DNA of 64,000 bases from Chryseobacterium sp. Leaf394 (GTDB lineage: Bacteria > Bacteroidota > Bacteroidia > Flavobacteriales > Weeksellaceae). Location of the stretch: contig NZ_LMQH01000011.1 of NCBI RefSeq assembly GCF_001424105.1, forward strand, positions 2,172,184 through 2,236,183, written 5' to 3'. The notes below the pieces were generated by a model. The model did not search any database and had not been told where the DNA came from. It saw only the letters and a program-made list of their open reading frames with translations. Positions 36,335-46,479 of the stretch are shown piece by piece (position 1 is the first letter of the stretch; each line of letters starts with the position of its first letter). A program made the translations under genes and the position numbers.

Positions 36335-36359
36335 AAAGCCAGCTGAGTCAGCTGGCTTT
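36335..36359 (-). terminator. Terminator for the RlpA-like gene, usable from both sides
   Basis: AAAGCCAGCTG pairs with CAGCTGGCTTT around a 3-nt loop; A and T runs flank it. It lies 18 bases past the RlpA-like stop. Confidence 0.92.
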
Positions 36360-36377
36360 ACCATTTTTTTTATCAGT

Positions 36378-36761
36378 CTATTCTTCTTCGACTTCTACAA
36401 CTTCATATTCAATTGGAATTCTGCCGCTGGCAAGATTTCCGATTTCATCAAAAGCTGCTTTAGAAAGGTCTAATGCTCTTGAAGAATGATAAGGACCTCT
36501 GTCGTTGATCTTTACAATTACTTCTTCTCCGTTGTTGAGATTGGTTACTTTTACCAAAGTTCCGAACGGAAGCGTTCTGTTTGCTGCGGTTAATTTGCTG
36601 TTATCAAATACTTCTCCGCTTGCTGTTTTTTTACCGTTAAATTTATCGTGGTAATACGACGCATAACTTGTTTTCTTTGCATCTGCAGTATTTTCCGTAA
36701 AAGAATAAACACCGAGAGCAGAAATCATCATTATGATTACAAGAATAAATCTTTTCATCAT
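36378..36761 (-). CDS. RlpA-like double-psi beta-barrel protein
   Basis: 127 residues with a signal peptide (MMKRFILVIIMMISALGVYS). The mature protein is a bare RlpA double-psi beta-barrel: ASYYHDKFNGKKTASGEVF, LPFGTLVKVTN, VIVKINDRGPYHSSRALDLS. RlpA is a lytic transglycosylase for denuded glycan at the septum; the conserved Asp of the NDRGP loop is present. It lacks the SPOR domain that brings full-length RlpA to the septum. The very acidic tail (EVVEVEEE) is notable. It stands alone. Confidence 0.9.
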   Translation of the reverse strand: MMKRFILVIIMMISALGVYSFTENTADAKKTSYASYYHDKFNGKKTASGEVFDNSKLTAANRTLPFGTLVKVTNLNNGEEVIVKINDRGPYHSSRALDLSKAAFDEIGNLASGRIPIEYEVVEVEEE

Positions 36762-37031
36762 TTTGAAATTTTTTGGGTTAATGACTTGGCAAAAATAGAG
36801 TGCTGAAATAGAGTGACCTATTTTTTTTGTTAACGACTGTTAAAGAATATAAAATGAAAAGTTAAATTAGGTCAAAAATCAACTCTTGAGAACACCCGGA
36901 GCGAGATTGTTAAATTGAGTTAAAATTACGTTATAAATGTTAATTTAATTAACTAAGTATTGACAATAATATTGAATACTGGCGAATAATATCATTATTA
37001 ATCAATGTTTTAAGCTTTTTTGACCGTAAAA

Positions 37032-37059
37032 AAAACCAACACTGAAAAGCATTGGTTTT
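37032..37059 (-). terminator. Weak terminator after rimO
   Basis: AAAACCAA faces TTGGTTTT with a 12-nt loop, followed on the minus strand by a T run, 24 bases past the rimO stop. The remainder of the 321-base gap 36762-37082 is AT-rich and shows nothing else. Confidence 0.65.
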
Positions 37060-37082
37060 GTATAATAAATTTTAATTTAATT

Positions 37083-38384
37083 CTAAACTAAATCTCCATA
37101 AAGGTCAAATTCTTCAGCTGAAGTAATCTTCACCTGAGCAAAATCCCCGATTGAAATGTATGTGTTTTCTGCAGAAACCAAAACGGTATTATCTACATCC
37201 GGTGAGTCAAATTCTGTTCTTCCCACGAAATAATTTCCTTCCTTACGGTCAAATACACATTTGAAAGTCATACCGATTTTCTCCTGATTTTTCTCCCATG
37301 AAATCTGCGACTGAAGTTCCATAATTTCTTCTACTCTCGCCTCCTTTACTTCCTGCGGAATATCATCTTCCAAAACATAAGCTCCTGTATTTTCTTCATG
37401 AGAATAAGTGAAACATCCTAAACGGTCGAATCTCTGCTCACGAACCCAGGATTTTAATTCCTGGAAAATTTCTTCTGTCTCACCAGGATAACCAACGATT
37501 AAAGTAGTTCTGATCGCCATATCCGGCACCTTTTCTCTGAATTTGTTTAAAAGTGCATTGGTTTTTTCGTGGCTTGTCCCTCTTTTCATCGATTTCAAAA
37601 GTTCTGAATTGATGTGCTGTAAAGGAATATCAATGTAATTACAAACCTTAGGTTCTTCTCTGATGATATCTAAAACATCTTCTGGGAAACCGCTTGGAAA
37701 TGCATAGTGAAGTCTGATCCACTCAATTCCTTCTACTTTTACGAGCTCTTTTAGAAGTTCGCCTAAAGCTCTTTTTTTGTAAATATCTAAACCGTAGTAA
37801 GTAAGATCCTGAGCGATAAGGATTAATTCTTTCGTACCTTTTTTAGCTAATTTTGAAGCTTCCAAAACCAGTTTTTCAATAGGTGTTGAAACGTGCCCTC
37901 CTCTCATCAACGGAATTGCACAAAACGAACAAGGTCTGTCGCAACCTTCTGAAATTTTAAGATATGCGTAATGTTTTGGCGTTGTTGTTAATCTTTCTCC
38001 TACCAGTTCATGCTTGTAATCAGCTCCCAAATGCTTTAGTAAAATCGGAAGATCTCTTGTGCCGAAATACTGGTCAACATCAGGAATTTCTCTGATCAGA
38101 TCCGGTTTATATCTTTCTGAAAGACAACCTGTAACAAAAACTTTTTCTACCTCACCACGGTTTTTCGCATCTACATATTCAAGAATAGTGTTGATGGATT
38201 CTTCTTTGGCGTTATCGATGAAACCACAGGTATTGATCACCACAATGTCTCCACGGTCTTCATGTACCACTTCCTTTCCGTTTGCCTTAAGCTGACTCAT
38301 CAGAACCTCCGAATCGTAAACATTCTTGGAACACCCGAGAGTTACTACATTGATTTTTTTCTTACCTGTTGATTTTGTACGCAT
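37083..38384 (-). CDS. rimO: Ribosomal protein S12 methylthiotransferase RimO
   Basis: 433 residues from the ATG at 38382-38384 (MRTKSTGKKKINVVTLGCSK); the longer open frame upstream encodes a hydrophobic stretch foreign to the family and is rejected. UPF0004 domain with three Cys (LGCSKN, NTCGFI, VTGCLS), radical-SAM core with CDRPCSFC, and a C-terminal TRAM domain. It adds a methylthio group to the conserved Asp of S12. It is set apart from the polysaccharide operon by about 100 bases. Confidence 0.96.
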   Translation of the reverse strand: MRTKSTGKKKINVVTLGCSKNVYDSEVLMSQLKANGKEVVHEDRGDIVVINTCGFIDNAKEESINTILEYVDAKNRGEVEKVFVTGCLSERYKPDLIREIPDVDQYFGTRDLPILLKHLGADYKHELVGERLTTTPKHYAYLKISEGCDRPCSFCAIPLMRGGHVSTPIEKLVLEASKLAKKGTKELILIAQDLTYYGLDIYKKRALGELLKELVKVEGIEWIRLHYAFPSGFPEDVLDIIREEPKVCNYIDIPLQHINSELLKSMKRGTSHEKTNALLNKFREKVPDMAIRTTLIVGYPGETEEIFQELKSWVREQRFDRLGCFTYSHEENTGAYVLEDDIPQEVKEARVEEIMELQSQISWEKNQEKIGMTFKCVFDRKEGNYFVGRTEFDSPDVDNTVLVSAENTYISIGDFAQVKITSAEEFDLYGDLV

Positions 38385-38490
38385 CTTTCTATTTTTCAGG
38401 GTGCAAAGATACAAAATTATAAAAAGCCTGAGCCATAAAAAGAAAACCACCTTAAAAAGATGGTTTTGAATATTTTATAAAAAATAATAT

Positions 38491-39036
38491 TTAATAATTT
38501 TTTTCACTGAATAACGGTGCAGTTTTGTCTTTCTCAGAAAGCACAGCTTCTTCAGTAGAAATTTTCCAGTCGATATTCAGTTCCGGATCGTCAAATTTTA
38601 CGGCTCCTTCCGATTCTTTACTGTAAAAATTATCACATTTATAAGAGAAAACTGCTGTTTCGCTTAAAACTGAAAATCCGTGACCAAAACCTCTCGGAAC
38701 ATATAACTGTAATTTATTTTCTGCCGTAAGCTCAATTCCGAACCATTTCCCAAATGTTGGAGAATCTTCTCTCAAATCCACTGCAACATCCCACACTTTT
38801 CCTTCAAGACAGGAAACCAGTTTTGCCTGTGCGTGCTCGCCTTTCTGCAGGTGCAGACCTCTCAAGACTCCGTATGAAGATTTAGAAATATTATCCTGTA
38901 CAAAGTGCCCGTTCATTCCTGTAAGCTCTTCAAATTTAGCCTCATTATATTTTTCAAAAAAATAACCGCGGTCATCTTCAAAAATGGTGGGTTCAATGAT
39001 GTAACAATCTTTAAGAGGCGTTTCTTTTATCTTCAT
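38491..39036 (-). CDS. rfbC: dTDP-4-dehydrorhamnose 3,5-epimerase
   Basis: 181 residues, full length. RmlC/RfbC epimerises the 4-keto sugar on the route to dTDP-L-rhamnose. Key segments are GVLRGLHLQKG (catalytic His) and VPRGFGHGFSVLS. It ends the leftward polysaccharide operon; rfbA, rfbB and rfbD are not in the window, so the other steps must be coded elsewhere. Rhamnose or a related deoxysugar is therefore a likely part of the glycan. Confidence 0.96.
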   Translation of the reverse strand: MKIKETPLKDCYIIEPTIFEDDRGYFFEKYNEAKFEELTGMNGHFVQDNISKSSYGVLRGLHLQKGEHAQAKLVSCLEGKVWDVAVDLREDSPTFGKWFGIELTAENKLQLYVPRGFGHGFSVLSETAVFSYKCDNFYSKESEGAVKFDDPELNIDWKISTEEAVLSEKDKTAPLFSEKNY

Positions 39037-39046
39037 TATGTTTATT

Positions 39047-39991
39047 TTAATGGCTGTTTAGTGTAAAAACAACTTTTATGGTTTTAAAAAATATTAAAAA
39101 ATCTAATTTTAAATTGTAATTTTTGATGTAGTAGAGATCGTATTCAAGTTTTTTGAGATTTTCCTTTGGTGTTGCTTTTGGTAAATGCACCTGTGCCCAA
39201 CCGCTGATTCCCGGTTTTACAAGATGTCTGAGATCAAAATAGGCATTATCTTTAACAGATTCTATCACAAATTTTTCCCTTTCCGGTCTTGGTCCGATGA
39301 GGCTCATGGATCCGTTGAGTACATTAAAGATCTGGGGAAGCTCATCAATTTTGGTTTTGCGGAGAAATTTTCCTACTCTTAAAAGACGATGGTCATTTTT
39401 TGTAGTAAAATTGCCGTCATGAAGTTTTGTCATCGTTCTCAGTTTAAAAATCTTGAACGGAACTGAATTTTTCCCGATGCGGACCTGTGAAAAAAACACA
39501 TTTCCAGGGGAGGTTACAAAAATCAACAGTGCTCCAAAAGCAATAAGCGGTAAAGTGACCGGCAGTAAAAGAAGACTGACGATAATATCGAAAACGCGCT
39601 TAAAAAAAATATCTTCTTCATTAAGACCTATGCTGAAAACATTATCTGCAAGATATTCATTCGAAGAAAATTTAACCAATGGAATCCGTTTGCTGACGAC
39701 TTCATAGAAATTCTGTGCATCATAAATCTTTACTCCTTTTATTTTTGATTCGATGATTTCGTTGGTCACTTTTTCGGAGATATGATTAACGTTGGTGGTG
39801 TCAATAATCACATTTTTGATTTTTAGTTTAACGATATAATCTGAAATGCTTCTGGTTTCAACACTGGTATCAAAAAAAATCACCTTATTGTCCTTCAGAA
39901 AATCTGTTTCTTTCATAATTTTGTAAGAAATATCGCTGACGTTTACTATAAGATATCTTTTTGGAAAGTTGGTTAACTTAGAAACTTTCAT
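39047..39991 (-). CDS. Phosphoglycosyl transferase (bacterial sugar transferase family)
   Basis: 314 residues. Residues 1-125 form a soluble Rossmann-like region without the extra membrane helices of WbaP-type enzymes. One re-entrant or membrane helix follows (IIVSLLLLPVTLPLIAFGAL, about 138-157), then the catalytic part with RVFD, VFFSQVRIGKN, FKIFKLRTM, KTKIDELPQIFNVLNGSMSL and GPRPEREKFV. These enzymes put the first sugar phosphate on undecaprenyl phosphate. It overlaps the GT4 gene by an ATGA. A second, shorter member is at the other end of the cluster. Confidence 0.93.
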   Translation of the reverse strand: MKVSKLTNFPKRYLIVNVSDISYKIMKETDFLKDNKVIFFDTSVETRSISDYIVKLKIKNVIIDTTNVNHISEKVTNEIIESKIKGVKIYDAQNFYEVVSKRIPLVKFSSNEYLADNVFSIGLNEEDIFFKRVFDIIVSLLLLPVTLPLIAFGALLIFVTSPGNVFFSQVRIGKNSVPFKIFKLRTMTKLHDGNFTTKNDHRLLRVGKFLRKTKIDELPQIFNVLNGSMSLIGPRPEREKFVIESVKDNAYFDLRHLVKPGISGWAQVHLPKATPKENLKKLEYDLYYIKNYNLKLDFLIFFKTIKVVFTLNSH

Positions 39992-41049
39992 TTTTTTGCT
40001 ATAACAGAATACAATTCTTTATATTTATTATACATTACATCTACATGGAACCGGTCTTCAAATAATCTCCTTGAGTGTTTTGCAAATTTGTCATAAATAT
40101 TTTGATTATTCAGCATAAAAGTAATGGTTTTTTGCATTTTGTGCAAATCCTCATTTGCTGCGAGAGCTCCATTGCCGTCTATCAGTTCAGAAATTCCACC
40201 TACATCTGATGCAATGATTGGTTTTGAAAAGCATAATGCTTCAATAAGTGACATAGGAAGTCCCTCATAATTAGAAAATAACACCGCAACATCAGCATCT
40301 TTATAATATGTGAAAGCATCTTTTTTCTCCCCCAAAAGAATTACGTTTTTCGGAATATTTTTTTCTTCGGTTTTATTTCCAATCCACGCAAAGAGAAGAT
40401 TTTCATTTAAAAATTGATTTGCCAATGAGCAGAAAACATCAAATCTTTTTGGCGGAGCAAGTCTTGATATAGATAATACGACTTTTGTATCCGCATTTTG
40501 TCTGTAATCTGCAAAAAGATCTTCAGCATCATCAAAATCTTTCCTGGCAAAATCCTGTATTCCGTTTTGAATGACGTGAATATTTTCAGTAATTCCTTCG
40601 GCTTTCAGGTTTTCAAGATCATAATTGCTGACCCCCACAATGGCTCTGCATCTCGCCTTTAAAATTTTTTCTAAAGGAAGAAACTTTCTGTAGCGGACTC
40701 TGATCGAATCGAAACCATGAATAGTATAGATAATTTTTGATGCAGGAAAAATAAGCCTTCCCAGAATACCGATTTTTGAGGAATGAAGATGAATAACATC
40801 CGGCCTGAACTTTTTGTAAACATTATTAAGTTCTTTTAAAACGATGAAATCTGCTAATCCTAATGAATGTCGTAAACTTTTAATTTTAATCTGATGAACC
40901 TTAGGATGAAGCACATCCCACATTTCACCATGTTCTGAAGAAGCAACAAAAACCTCATCGCCATCCTGCACAGATTTACCTGCAAGATTGATGACGACAG
41001 ATTGCGCGCCTCCCAATTCGGCTAAAGTGATGACATGCAGAATTTTCAT
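39988..41049 (-). CDS. Glycosyltransferase family 4
   Basis: 353 residues with the GT-B layout. The N-terminal domain begins MKILHVITLAELGGAQSVV, a common GT4 opening, and the donor-binding C-terminal domain includes ISRLAPPKRFDVF and FSNYEGLPMSLIEAL, the E-x7-E type motif of retaining enzymes. It adds a sugar to the growing lipid-linked unit. Overlaps both neighbours by 4 bases, so it is translated in a tight operon. Donor and acceptor unknown. Confidence 0.94.
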   Translation of the reverse strand: MKILHVITLAELGGAQSVVINLAGKSVQDGDEVFVASSEHGEMWDVLHPKVHQIKIKSLRHSLGLADFIVLKELNNVYKKFRPDVIHLHSSKIGILGRLIFPASKIIYTIHGFDSIRVRYRKFLPLEKILKARCRAIVGVSNYDLENLKAEGITENIHVIQNGIQDFARKDFDDAEDLFADYRQNADTKVVLSISRLAPPKRFDVFCSLANQFLNENLLFAWIGNKTEEKNIPKNVILLGEKKDAFTYYKDADVAVLFSNYEGLPMSLIEALCFSKPIIASDVGGISELIDGNGALAANEDLHKMQKTITFMLNNQNIYDKFAKHSRRLFEDRFHVDVMYNKYKELYSVIAKK

Positions 41050-42167
41050 TCGGAAATCAATTTTACGTTTTCGATGTTTTTAACCTTCGTTTCAAAGTCT
41101 TTTTTCTTCTGCAAATGATCAATTACAATTCCTGAAAACTCGATTTTTATGCTGTGTCTGTTGGGTGTAAACCAATATGGTACTTGATTTTGCCTCCAGT
41201 CAGCATTTTTTATTTTAATTAAACCCTGAGCGTCGTGAGGTAAGTCCTCGGTATTTAACGAGGTAAGTAAACCGTGTCTTGACCCTTCGTCAGTATGCTT
41301 GTCGATAGTGATATCGACTTTTTTAATATTGGAAGCGTTCTGTCTGTTGAATTCGTTTAAATTAATGGCAATTCCGGCAACCTGATTGTGAAAAGTATAT
41401 ATGTTTTTAAGCAAGATATTATTCACAATATCTTTTTCCCAGCTTGGTTCAATATCGATTCCACACTGTGGATCGTGACCGTATGTATTCGAAATAAGAA
41501 TATTTTTTAGGACAACGTTTTTTGCTGAAGTTACAGAAATCCCGTTTCGTCTCGCTTTATTAATCCAACCGCCGTCTACAACCACATTTTCAGAAAAGCC
41601 ACCATCTTCTGAACCAATGAAAATACCGTCACCAAAAGTGTCTGAGATTTTGGCATTACTTATTGTTACATTTTTTGAATTGAGAACGGCAATTCCGGCA
41701 GACCATTGGCCTGTCTGAGATTTTGTTTTGGAATATCTGTTTCCGACAATTACAGCATTTACAATCTCTACATTTTGAGCATTGTAAATTTTCACCACAT
41801 CAGAAAATCGTCCATTTGCAAATCCAACCGATTGTATTGACGAATTTTTCCTGAATATGATTTTTTTATCTGAACCGATTTTTAAACCTTTAGAATTAAT
41901 AAAAATTTTAAAATCAGGAAGAAAAATTACTTTATTAGCGTCAATTATTTTCTGAACTACAGCAGTATGATCTTTAGAATTTTTGAACTTCCTGTCAGCA
42001 GGAAAAAGGTTTTTTATTTTGCTGATATTTGGATTTGAAGTTTTTAGATACTGACCAACAAGCGAAACCGGAATTTCTGTCACCTTGAATTCCTGTGCTT
42101 TTACATTTAAACTCAAGATAAATAATCCTGTAACAAAAACAAGGTTCAGACAAAATCTACTTTTCAT
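41046..42167 (-). CDS. Secreted right-handed beta-helix protein
   Basis: 373 residues with a signal peptide ending NVKAQ. The body contains repeated parallel-beta-helix turns (VEIVNAVIVGN, NVTISNAKISDTFGDGIFIG, NVVLKNILISNTYGHDPQCG). Inside a polysaccharide operon such proteins are usually polysaccharide lyases, epimerases or hydrolases that trim or release the glycan. Catalytic residues cannot be assigned by eye. Both neighbours overlap its ends. Confidence 0.88.
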   Translation of the reverse strand: MKSRFCLNLVFVTGLFILSLNVKAQEFKVTEIPVSLVGQYLKTSNPNISKIKNLFPADRKFKNSKDHTAVVQKIIDANKVIFLPDFKIFINSKGLKIGSDKKIIFRKNSSIQSVGFANGRFSDVVKIYNAQNVEIVNAVIVGNRYSKTKSQTGQWSAGIAVLNSKNVTISNAKISDTFGDGIFIGSEDGGFSENVVVDGGWINKARRNGISVTSAKNVVLKNILISNTYGHDPQCGIDIEPSWEKDIVNNILLKNIYTFHNQVAGIAINLNEFNRQNASNIKKVDITIDKHTDEGSRHGLLTSLNTEDLPHDAQGLIKIKNADWRQNQVPYWFTPNRHSIKIEFSGIVIDHLQKKKDFETKVKNIENVKLISE

Positions 42168-42981
42168 TATTTATAAATTTAGTAAAATGCTCTCCGTTAA
42201 GTTTAATTTGATTCCTGTTTTGAATTAAAACATGTTCTTTTCCAACAATATAATATATCCAATAAATAAAGCTCGCAATAAAATAACGTAAACAAAACCT
42301 GACGTAACGGCTTGAAAATAAGTTTTTCTTTAAAAGATAAAAAACACCGCCAAAACCCTGAAAATATTTTTTATAATATTGGTTTCCAAGTTCTCTGTAA
42401 AAAAACAGGGGCTCCCCCATCGTTTTAAAAACCGAAAAATCCTTTGTGCGCATCCATAAATCTGCATCTTCAATCCTTAAAGCTTTTTCGTCATAAGGAT
42501 TTGCTTTGAACCATGCCGTTTTCCCCATGATGGTGGGATGAATAAATGTTACATATTCTCCAAGAAAATCATTTGGAAGACTGTACCGCTTCCCTACCAC
42601 TTCGTCATCTTCATTAATGGAATATAGATTAGTTCCTAAAACATCGATTTCCGGATGATTAATAAGCGTTGACAGCTGCTTTTCGATTCTTTGCGGATGC
42701 ATGATATCATCACTGTCCATCCTGGCAAGATATTTTGTCTCTACATTCTGAGCAACAGTATTCAGTCTTGAAGATAAGGCTAAATTTTTACCGTCTGAAA
42801 ATATTTTCACCCTTTTGTCGTCCGAAAACTGTTGGGCAATTTCCATGGATGAATCAGTAGATCCATCATCTACAATCCACAGTTCAAAATCCTGATAAGT
42901 TTGTGAAAGAACTGATGCTATTGCTTTTGCCAAAAATTTTTCAGCATTATAGACAGGTATTGCTACAGTAACTTCTGCCAT
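42157..42981 (-). CDS. Glycosyltransferase family 2
   Basis: 274 residues. GT-A fold with VAIPVYNAEKFLAKAIASVL, LWIVDDGSTDSS and the DxD-type MDSDD motif. The C-terminal half ends in a hydrophobic patch (FCLRYFIASFIYWIYYIVGK) that may anchor it to the membrane. It shares one base with the polymerase gene upstream and overlaps the beta-helix gene by 11. Substrates unknown. Confidence 0.94.
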   Translation of the reverse strand: MAEVTVAIPVYNAEKFLAKAIASVLSQTYQDFELWIVDDGSTDSSMEIAQQFSDDKRVKIFSDGKNLALSSRLNTVAQNVETKYLARMDSDDIMHPQRIEKQLSTLINHPEIDVLGTNLYSINEDDEVVGKRYSLPNDFLGEYVTFIHPTIMGKTAWFKANPYDEKALRIEDADLWMRTKDFSVFKTMGEPLFFYRELGNQYYKKYFQGFGGVFYLLKKNLFSSRYVRFCLRYFIASFIYWIYYIVGKEHVLIQNRNQIKLNGEHFTKFINNEK

Positions 42982-44072
42982 TATTCTGCACTGTTATAAA
43001 TTGAAAAAAACGTAAATATAAAAATCAAAAACGCAAGTGTTCCCAAGCTGTATTTCGCCGATTTATTAACGGTAAAAAGCGGAGAAAGTAAGAAAGGAAT
43101 TGTAATCCACGACATCACTCCCCACCGGTCTGAAAACGGAATCTGAAACATAAGAAAAAATATCGCACTCATTACCATGTAATACTTTAACAGAATTTCA
43201 TAGCTTTCATTCTCATATTGTAAAATTTTGGCATTGATGAAAGAAAATATTCCTAAAAATATGGTGTTGAAAATTGCAAATTGGGTTTTAAAACCCACTT
43301 CGTAGCCAAGGCCATTTTCATTGTTGATATAAAAATCTGCCCGTTGACTGTCTATTAAAAAGAAATAACTCAGCAACGGACCGAAGGATAGTACACTTCC
43401 ACCCACAGCTGAAACTGTTAAAATCAGAAAATACAGAATATAATAGTATTTGATTTTAAGTTTTTTTAATAAAACAACCAATCCGAAAATCAGTAGAATT
43501 ACGACGGTTGTAATATGAAAAAACACTCCCAATACCAAAGGGATTATCCAATTCCAGTGTTTAGAGGGATTTTTAAAATAGAGACTCACCGCCAAAAGGA
43601 AAAACGCCAGCGAAACCCCTTGTCTCACAATGTTGACTCCCAAACTTTCAAAGAAATAAAAACTTATAAAACTGAAACTGACCAAAAACACATTCAAAGT
43701 AATTTTTTTGGAAAGAATTAAAATTGACGCCAAAATTAAACCGTTAAACAGAAGACTGACGATTAAAAGAAAAATACGGTAATTATCTGTAAAGCTACTT
43801 ACTAAAAGAATGAGAGAATCATACAGAATCTGAAAACCAAAATCTAATTTATTATGGTATTCAAACTGATATTTTACCAAAACCGTATCTGTTCCCACCT
43901 CATCATCTCTAAAACCAAAAAGAAAAGTGACAGCCAAAAACAGAGCGAAAGAAAGAAAAACTGAGTAAGAGTTATAATGCTTTTTCTTAAGATCAACGTA
44001 CATGGAGAAGATGATTGCCACGACAGCAAAAATCACATAAATGGCATAAAAATTTAATTTGAATTCCTCCAT
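42981..44072 (-). CDS. EpsG-type polysaccharide polymerase
   Basis: 363 residues with about ten membrane helices. The opening (FNLNFYAIYVIFAVVAIIFS) and the early cytoplasmic GFRDDEVGTDTVLVKYQFE segment are typical of EpsG/Wzy-like proteins, which join repeat units at the outer face of the inner membrane. No Pfam-level motif can be proved by eye. Position between kinase and glycosyltransferases supports the Wzy role. Confidence 0.85.
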   Translation of the reverse strand: MEEFKLNFYAIYVIFAVVAIIFSMYVDLKKKHYNSYSVFLSFALFLAVTFLFGFRDDEVGTDTVLVKYQFEYHNKLDFGFQILYDSLILLVSSFTDNYRIFLLIVSLLFNGLILASILILSKKITLNVFLVSFSFISFYFFESLGVNIVRQGVSLAFFLLAVSLYFKNPSKHWNWIIPLVLGVFFHITTVVILLIFGLVVLLKKLKIKYYYILYFLILTVSAVGGSVLSFGPLLSYFFLIDSQRADFYINNENGLGYEVGFKTQFAIFNTIFLGIFSFINAKILQYENESYEILLKYYMVMSAIFFLMFQIPFSDRWGVMSWITIPFLLSPLFTVNKSAKYSLGTLAFLIFIFTFFSIYNSAE

Positions 44073-44103
44073 TAGACATTAGGATCAGCGAACTCAGTAA
44101 AAA

Positions 44104-46479
44104 TTAAGATTTACTGAACCATGATTTCATTTTACCAAAAAATCCTTGATCTACATCTTGATTGTAGCCATATCCTTTCTGATTTCCGTAGCCAAAATTC
44201 TGGGCTTTTACATCATTCAGAACGATATTTACTTTATTAAGTTTCTTTTCAGCAGCGGTATGATCTGCATATTCTATAAAACTCTTTTCAGTTTTTTCTG
44301 AACGCATAATGTATAAACTTACATCTGCCAGTTTTGCAATGATGTAGGTATCTGTTACCGGCATTAAAGGTGCAGAATCGATCAGTATATAATCGTACAG
44401 TTCTTTTGCATTTTCAAGCAACACTTTATATCGGCCATTATCTAATAACTCAACCGGATTTGGCGGAATAATTCCCGAATAAATAAAATCACAATACTCA
44501 TTCATTTGGCTTGGATGAATGATATCCTTAATATCAGTTACCGTTCCGTAAAGGAATTCTGTGAGCCCTTTAGCAGATTTCATTTCAGGCCTGTATCTCT
44601 GAAGCTGTGGATTTCTGATATCTGAACCGATCAGCAGAACTTTTCTTCCTTTCTTCGCCAGACTTAAAGCCAGGTTCATAGAAACCAAAGTTTTCCCTTC
44701 GCCTTTCACACTGGAAGTGATCAGAATAACGTGATTTTTCTTTTCAAGTGGTAATTGCAGATTGATATTTGTTGCTAAAATTCTGAATGATTCAGCCAAT
44801 GCGGAAACATCATTCTGCTGGATAAGATTATTCTTTTGAGATTTAAGATGTGGAATTTCTGCCACGACCGGTAGTGAAGTGTGTTTTTCGACACTTTTCT
44901 TATCTGAAATTCTTGTGTTAAAAAACAGCCTCAGGAAAATGATTAAAAAAGGAATTCCCAAACCTAAAAATACGGCTGCACCCAAAGCAATCAGTTTTTT
45001 AGGAGCCACTGGCTTTTTATTTTTGTAAGCAACATCTAAAACCCTGGCTTTATTGGATGACATCGCGAGCATGATGGCTGTTTCTTCCCTTTTTTTCAGC
45101 AAAACAAGATAAAGTTCTTCTTTAATCTGCTGTTGTCTTTCAATATTCCTGAACAAACGTTCCTGAGCAGGAACTTTTCTCATCCCCGTATTCGTTTTTC
45201 CCTCAAGCGAAGAAATACTGTTGATCATCGATTGAATGCTTGATCTGTTCTTATCCAGACTTTCTTTGATTGCAGTTCTCTGTTTTTTAATTTCGTCATT
45301 CAGAGTTTTTACCATCGGATGTTCTGAGGTTGAATTTTCTAAAAGTCTGTTTCGCTGTAAAACTAACTGATTGTATGCAGAGATATTGCTGGAAGATTCA
45401 GCATCCTTTTCACTTCCTAACTGTGTAGTCGGAAGAATTTCTGTAGAAGCTTTACTATTGATGTAACCTGAATACATATTATTGATTTCCAACTGAGTGT
45501 AGAGCTCCAGTTTCTTCTTTTCAGCTTCAGCATTGGTCTGCAATTCCAAGCCGGCCTGAGTACGGATATCAACAAGATCGTTGGCGGTTTTAAAATCCTG
45601 TTTCTGCTTTTCAACATCTCCCAACTCACGTGAAATAAGTGTAACACGATCGTCAATAAACTGTTTTGTTTTTTCGGATTCAGTATTTTTTTCGTCAATA
45701 GCTTCCAGATTATATTGCGCAACTAATGTGTTTAAAATGTCTTTAGCTTTAGCGATATTTGGGTATTTAACTGAAAGATCAATTACTGTTGCATCTTTAT
45801 TACTCAGTTTTACTTTTAGAAGTTCCTGAAGATCATCAATCAAACTTACCTTGTCGGTATAAGTAAAAAAGAGCTCATTTGCATTAAGTTTTTTGGTGTG
45901 TAAAGGATTAAAACTGTCGTTTTTGAGAAACATGACATTCGCATACGGAAGGCTTACAGTTTTATTGAACTGAGTTTTGACGGGAGCTGAAAACTCTTCT
46001 GAATTAAGCGTAATTTCATTGCCTTTAATGCTGATATCAATTTTCTCTTTCGGAAGTTCAGAAAAAGGTTTTTCATTGATCACCTGAATTTTAATGGGCG
46101 ATTCTGCTTTATATAATTCTACTTTATGAAATTCTCCTTTAGTATATACGGGACATTGCAATGGCAATTCGTCAACGAGCTGACCAAGCAGTTTTTTAGA
46201 AGCCAAAACTTCCATCTCATTTTCTACAGTATTTGAGTTGAAACCTGTTAAACCTGCCAAACCTTCCATTCCGGGAATAGCATCAGCCGGATTACCGGAT
46301 TTCTTAGCATCTTTAATTAAGATTTTGGTGGTGACTTCATACTGAGGTGCCGTAGTTTTAATATACACTATTGCCAACAAAATCATCAAGACTACGCCAG
46401 TAACAAACCAATACCATTTTCTGCGGTAAGGCTTCAAAATTTCCTGCAGAGAGTCTTCTTTATTAAATTCAGTCTTCAA
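44104..46479 (-). CDS. Wzc-like polysaccharide co-polymerase with tyrosine autokinase
   Basis: 791 residues. N-terminal Wzz domain with a helix at about 22-40, long periplasmic coiled coil, GNVR-type segment (VPAQERLFRNIERQQQIKEE), second helix (about 500-520), then the cytoplasmic BY-kinase with Walker A SSVKGEGKT, A' VLLIGSDIRNP and Walker B YILIDSAP. The C-terminal tyrosine cluster is short (FGYGNQKGYGYNQ). It controls chain length and export of capsule or exopolysaccharide. A Wza-type outer-membrane exporter gene is not found in the window. Confidence 0.95.
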   Translation of the reverse strand: MKTEFNKEDSLQEILKPYRRKWYWFVTGVVLMILLAIVYIKTTAPQYEVTTKILIKDAKKSGNPADAIPGMEGLAGLTGFNSNTVENEMEVLASKKLLGQLVDELPLQCPVYTKGEFHKVELYKAESPIKIQVINEKPFSELPKEKIDISIKGNEITLNSEEFSAPVKTQFNKTVSLPYANVMFLKNDSFNPLHTKKLNANELFFTYTDKVSLIDDLQELLKVKLSNKDATVIDLSVKYPNIAKAKDILNTLVAQYNLEAIDEKNTESEKTKQFIDDRVTLISRELGDVEKQKQDFKTANDLVDIRTQAGLELQTNAEAEKKKLELYTQLEINNMYSGYINSKASTEILPTTQLGSEKDAESSSNISAYNQLVLQRNRLLENSTSEHPMVKTLNDEIKKQRTAIKESLDKNRSSIQSMINSISSLEGKTNTGMRKVPAQERLFRNIERQQQIKEELYLVLLKKREETAIMLAMSSNKARVLDVAYKNKKPVAPKKLIALGAAVFLGLGIPFLIIFLRLFFNTRISDKKSVEKHTSLPVVAEIPHLKSQKNNLIQQNDVSALAESFRILATNINLQLPLEKKNHVILITSSVKGEGKTLVSMNLALSLAKKGRKVLLIGSDIRNPQLQRYRPEMKSAKGLTEFLYGTVTDIKDIIHPSQMNEYCDFIYSGIIPPNPVELLDNGRYKVLLENAKELYDYILIDSAPLMPVTDTYIIAKLADVSLYIMRSEKTEKSFIEYADHTAAEKKLNKVNIVLNDVKAQNFGYGNQKGYGYNQDVDQGFFGKMKSWFSKS

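Noticed and set aside
38385..38450. N-terminal extension of RimO
   Set aside because: Hydrophobic residues foreign to the family; the ATG at 38384 gives the standard N-terminus.
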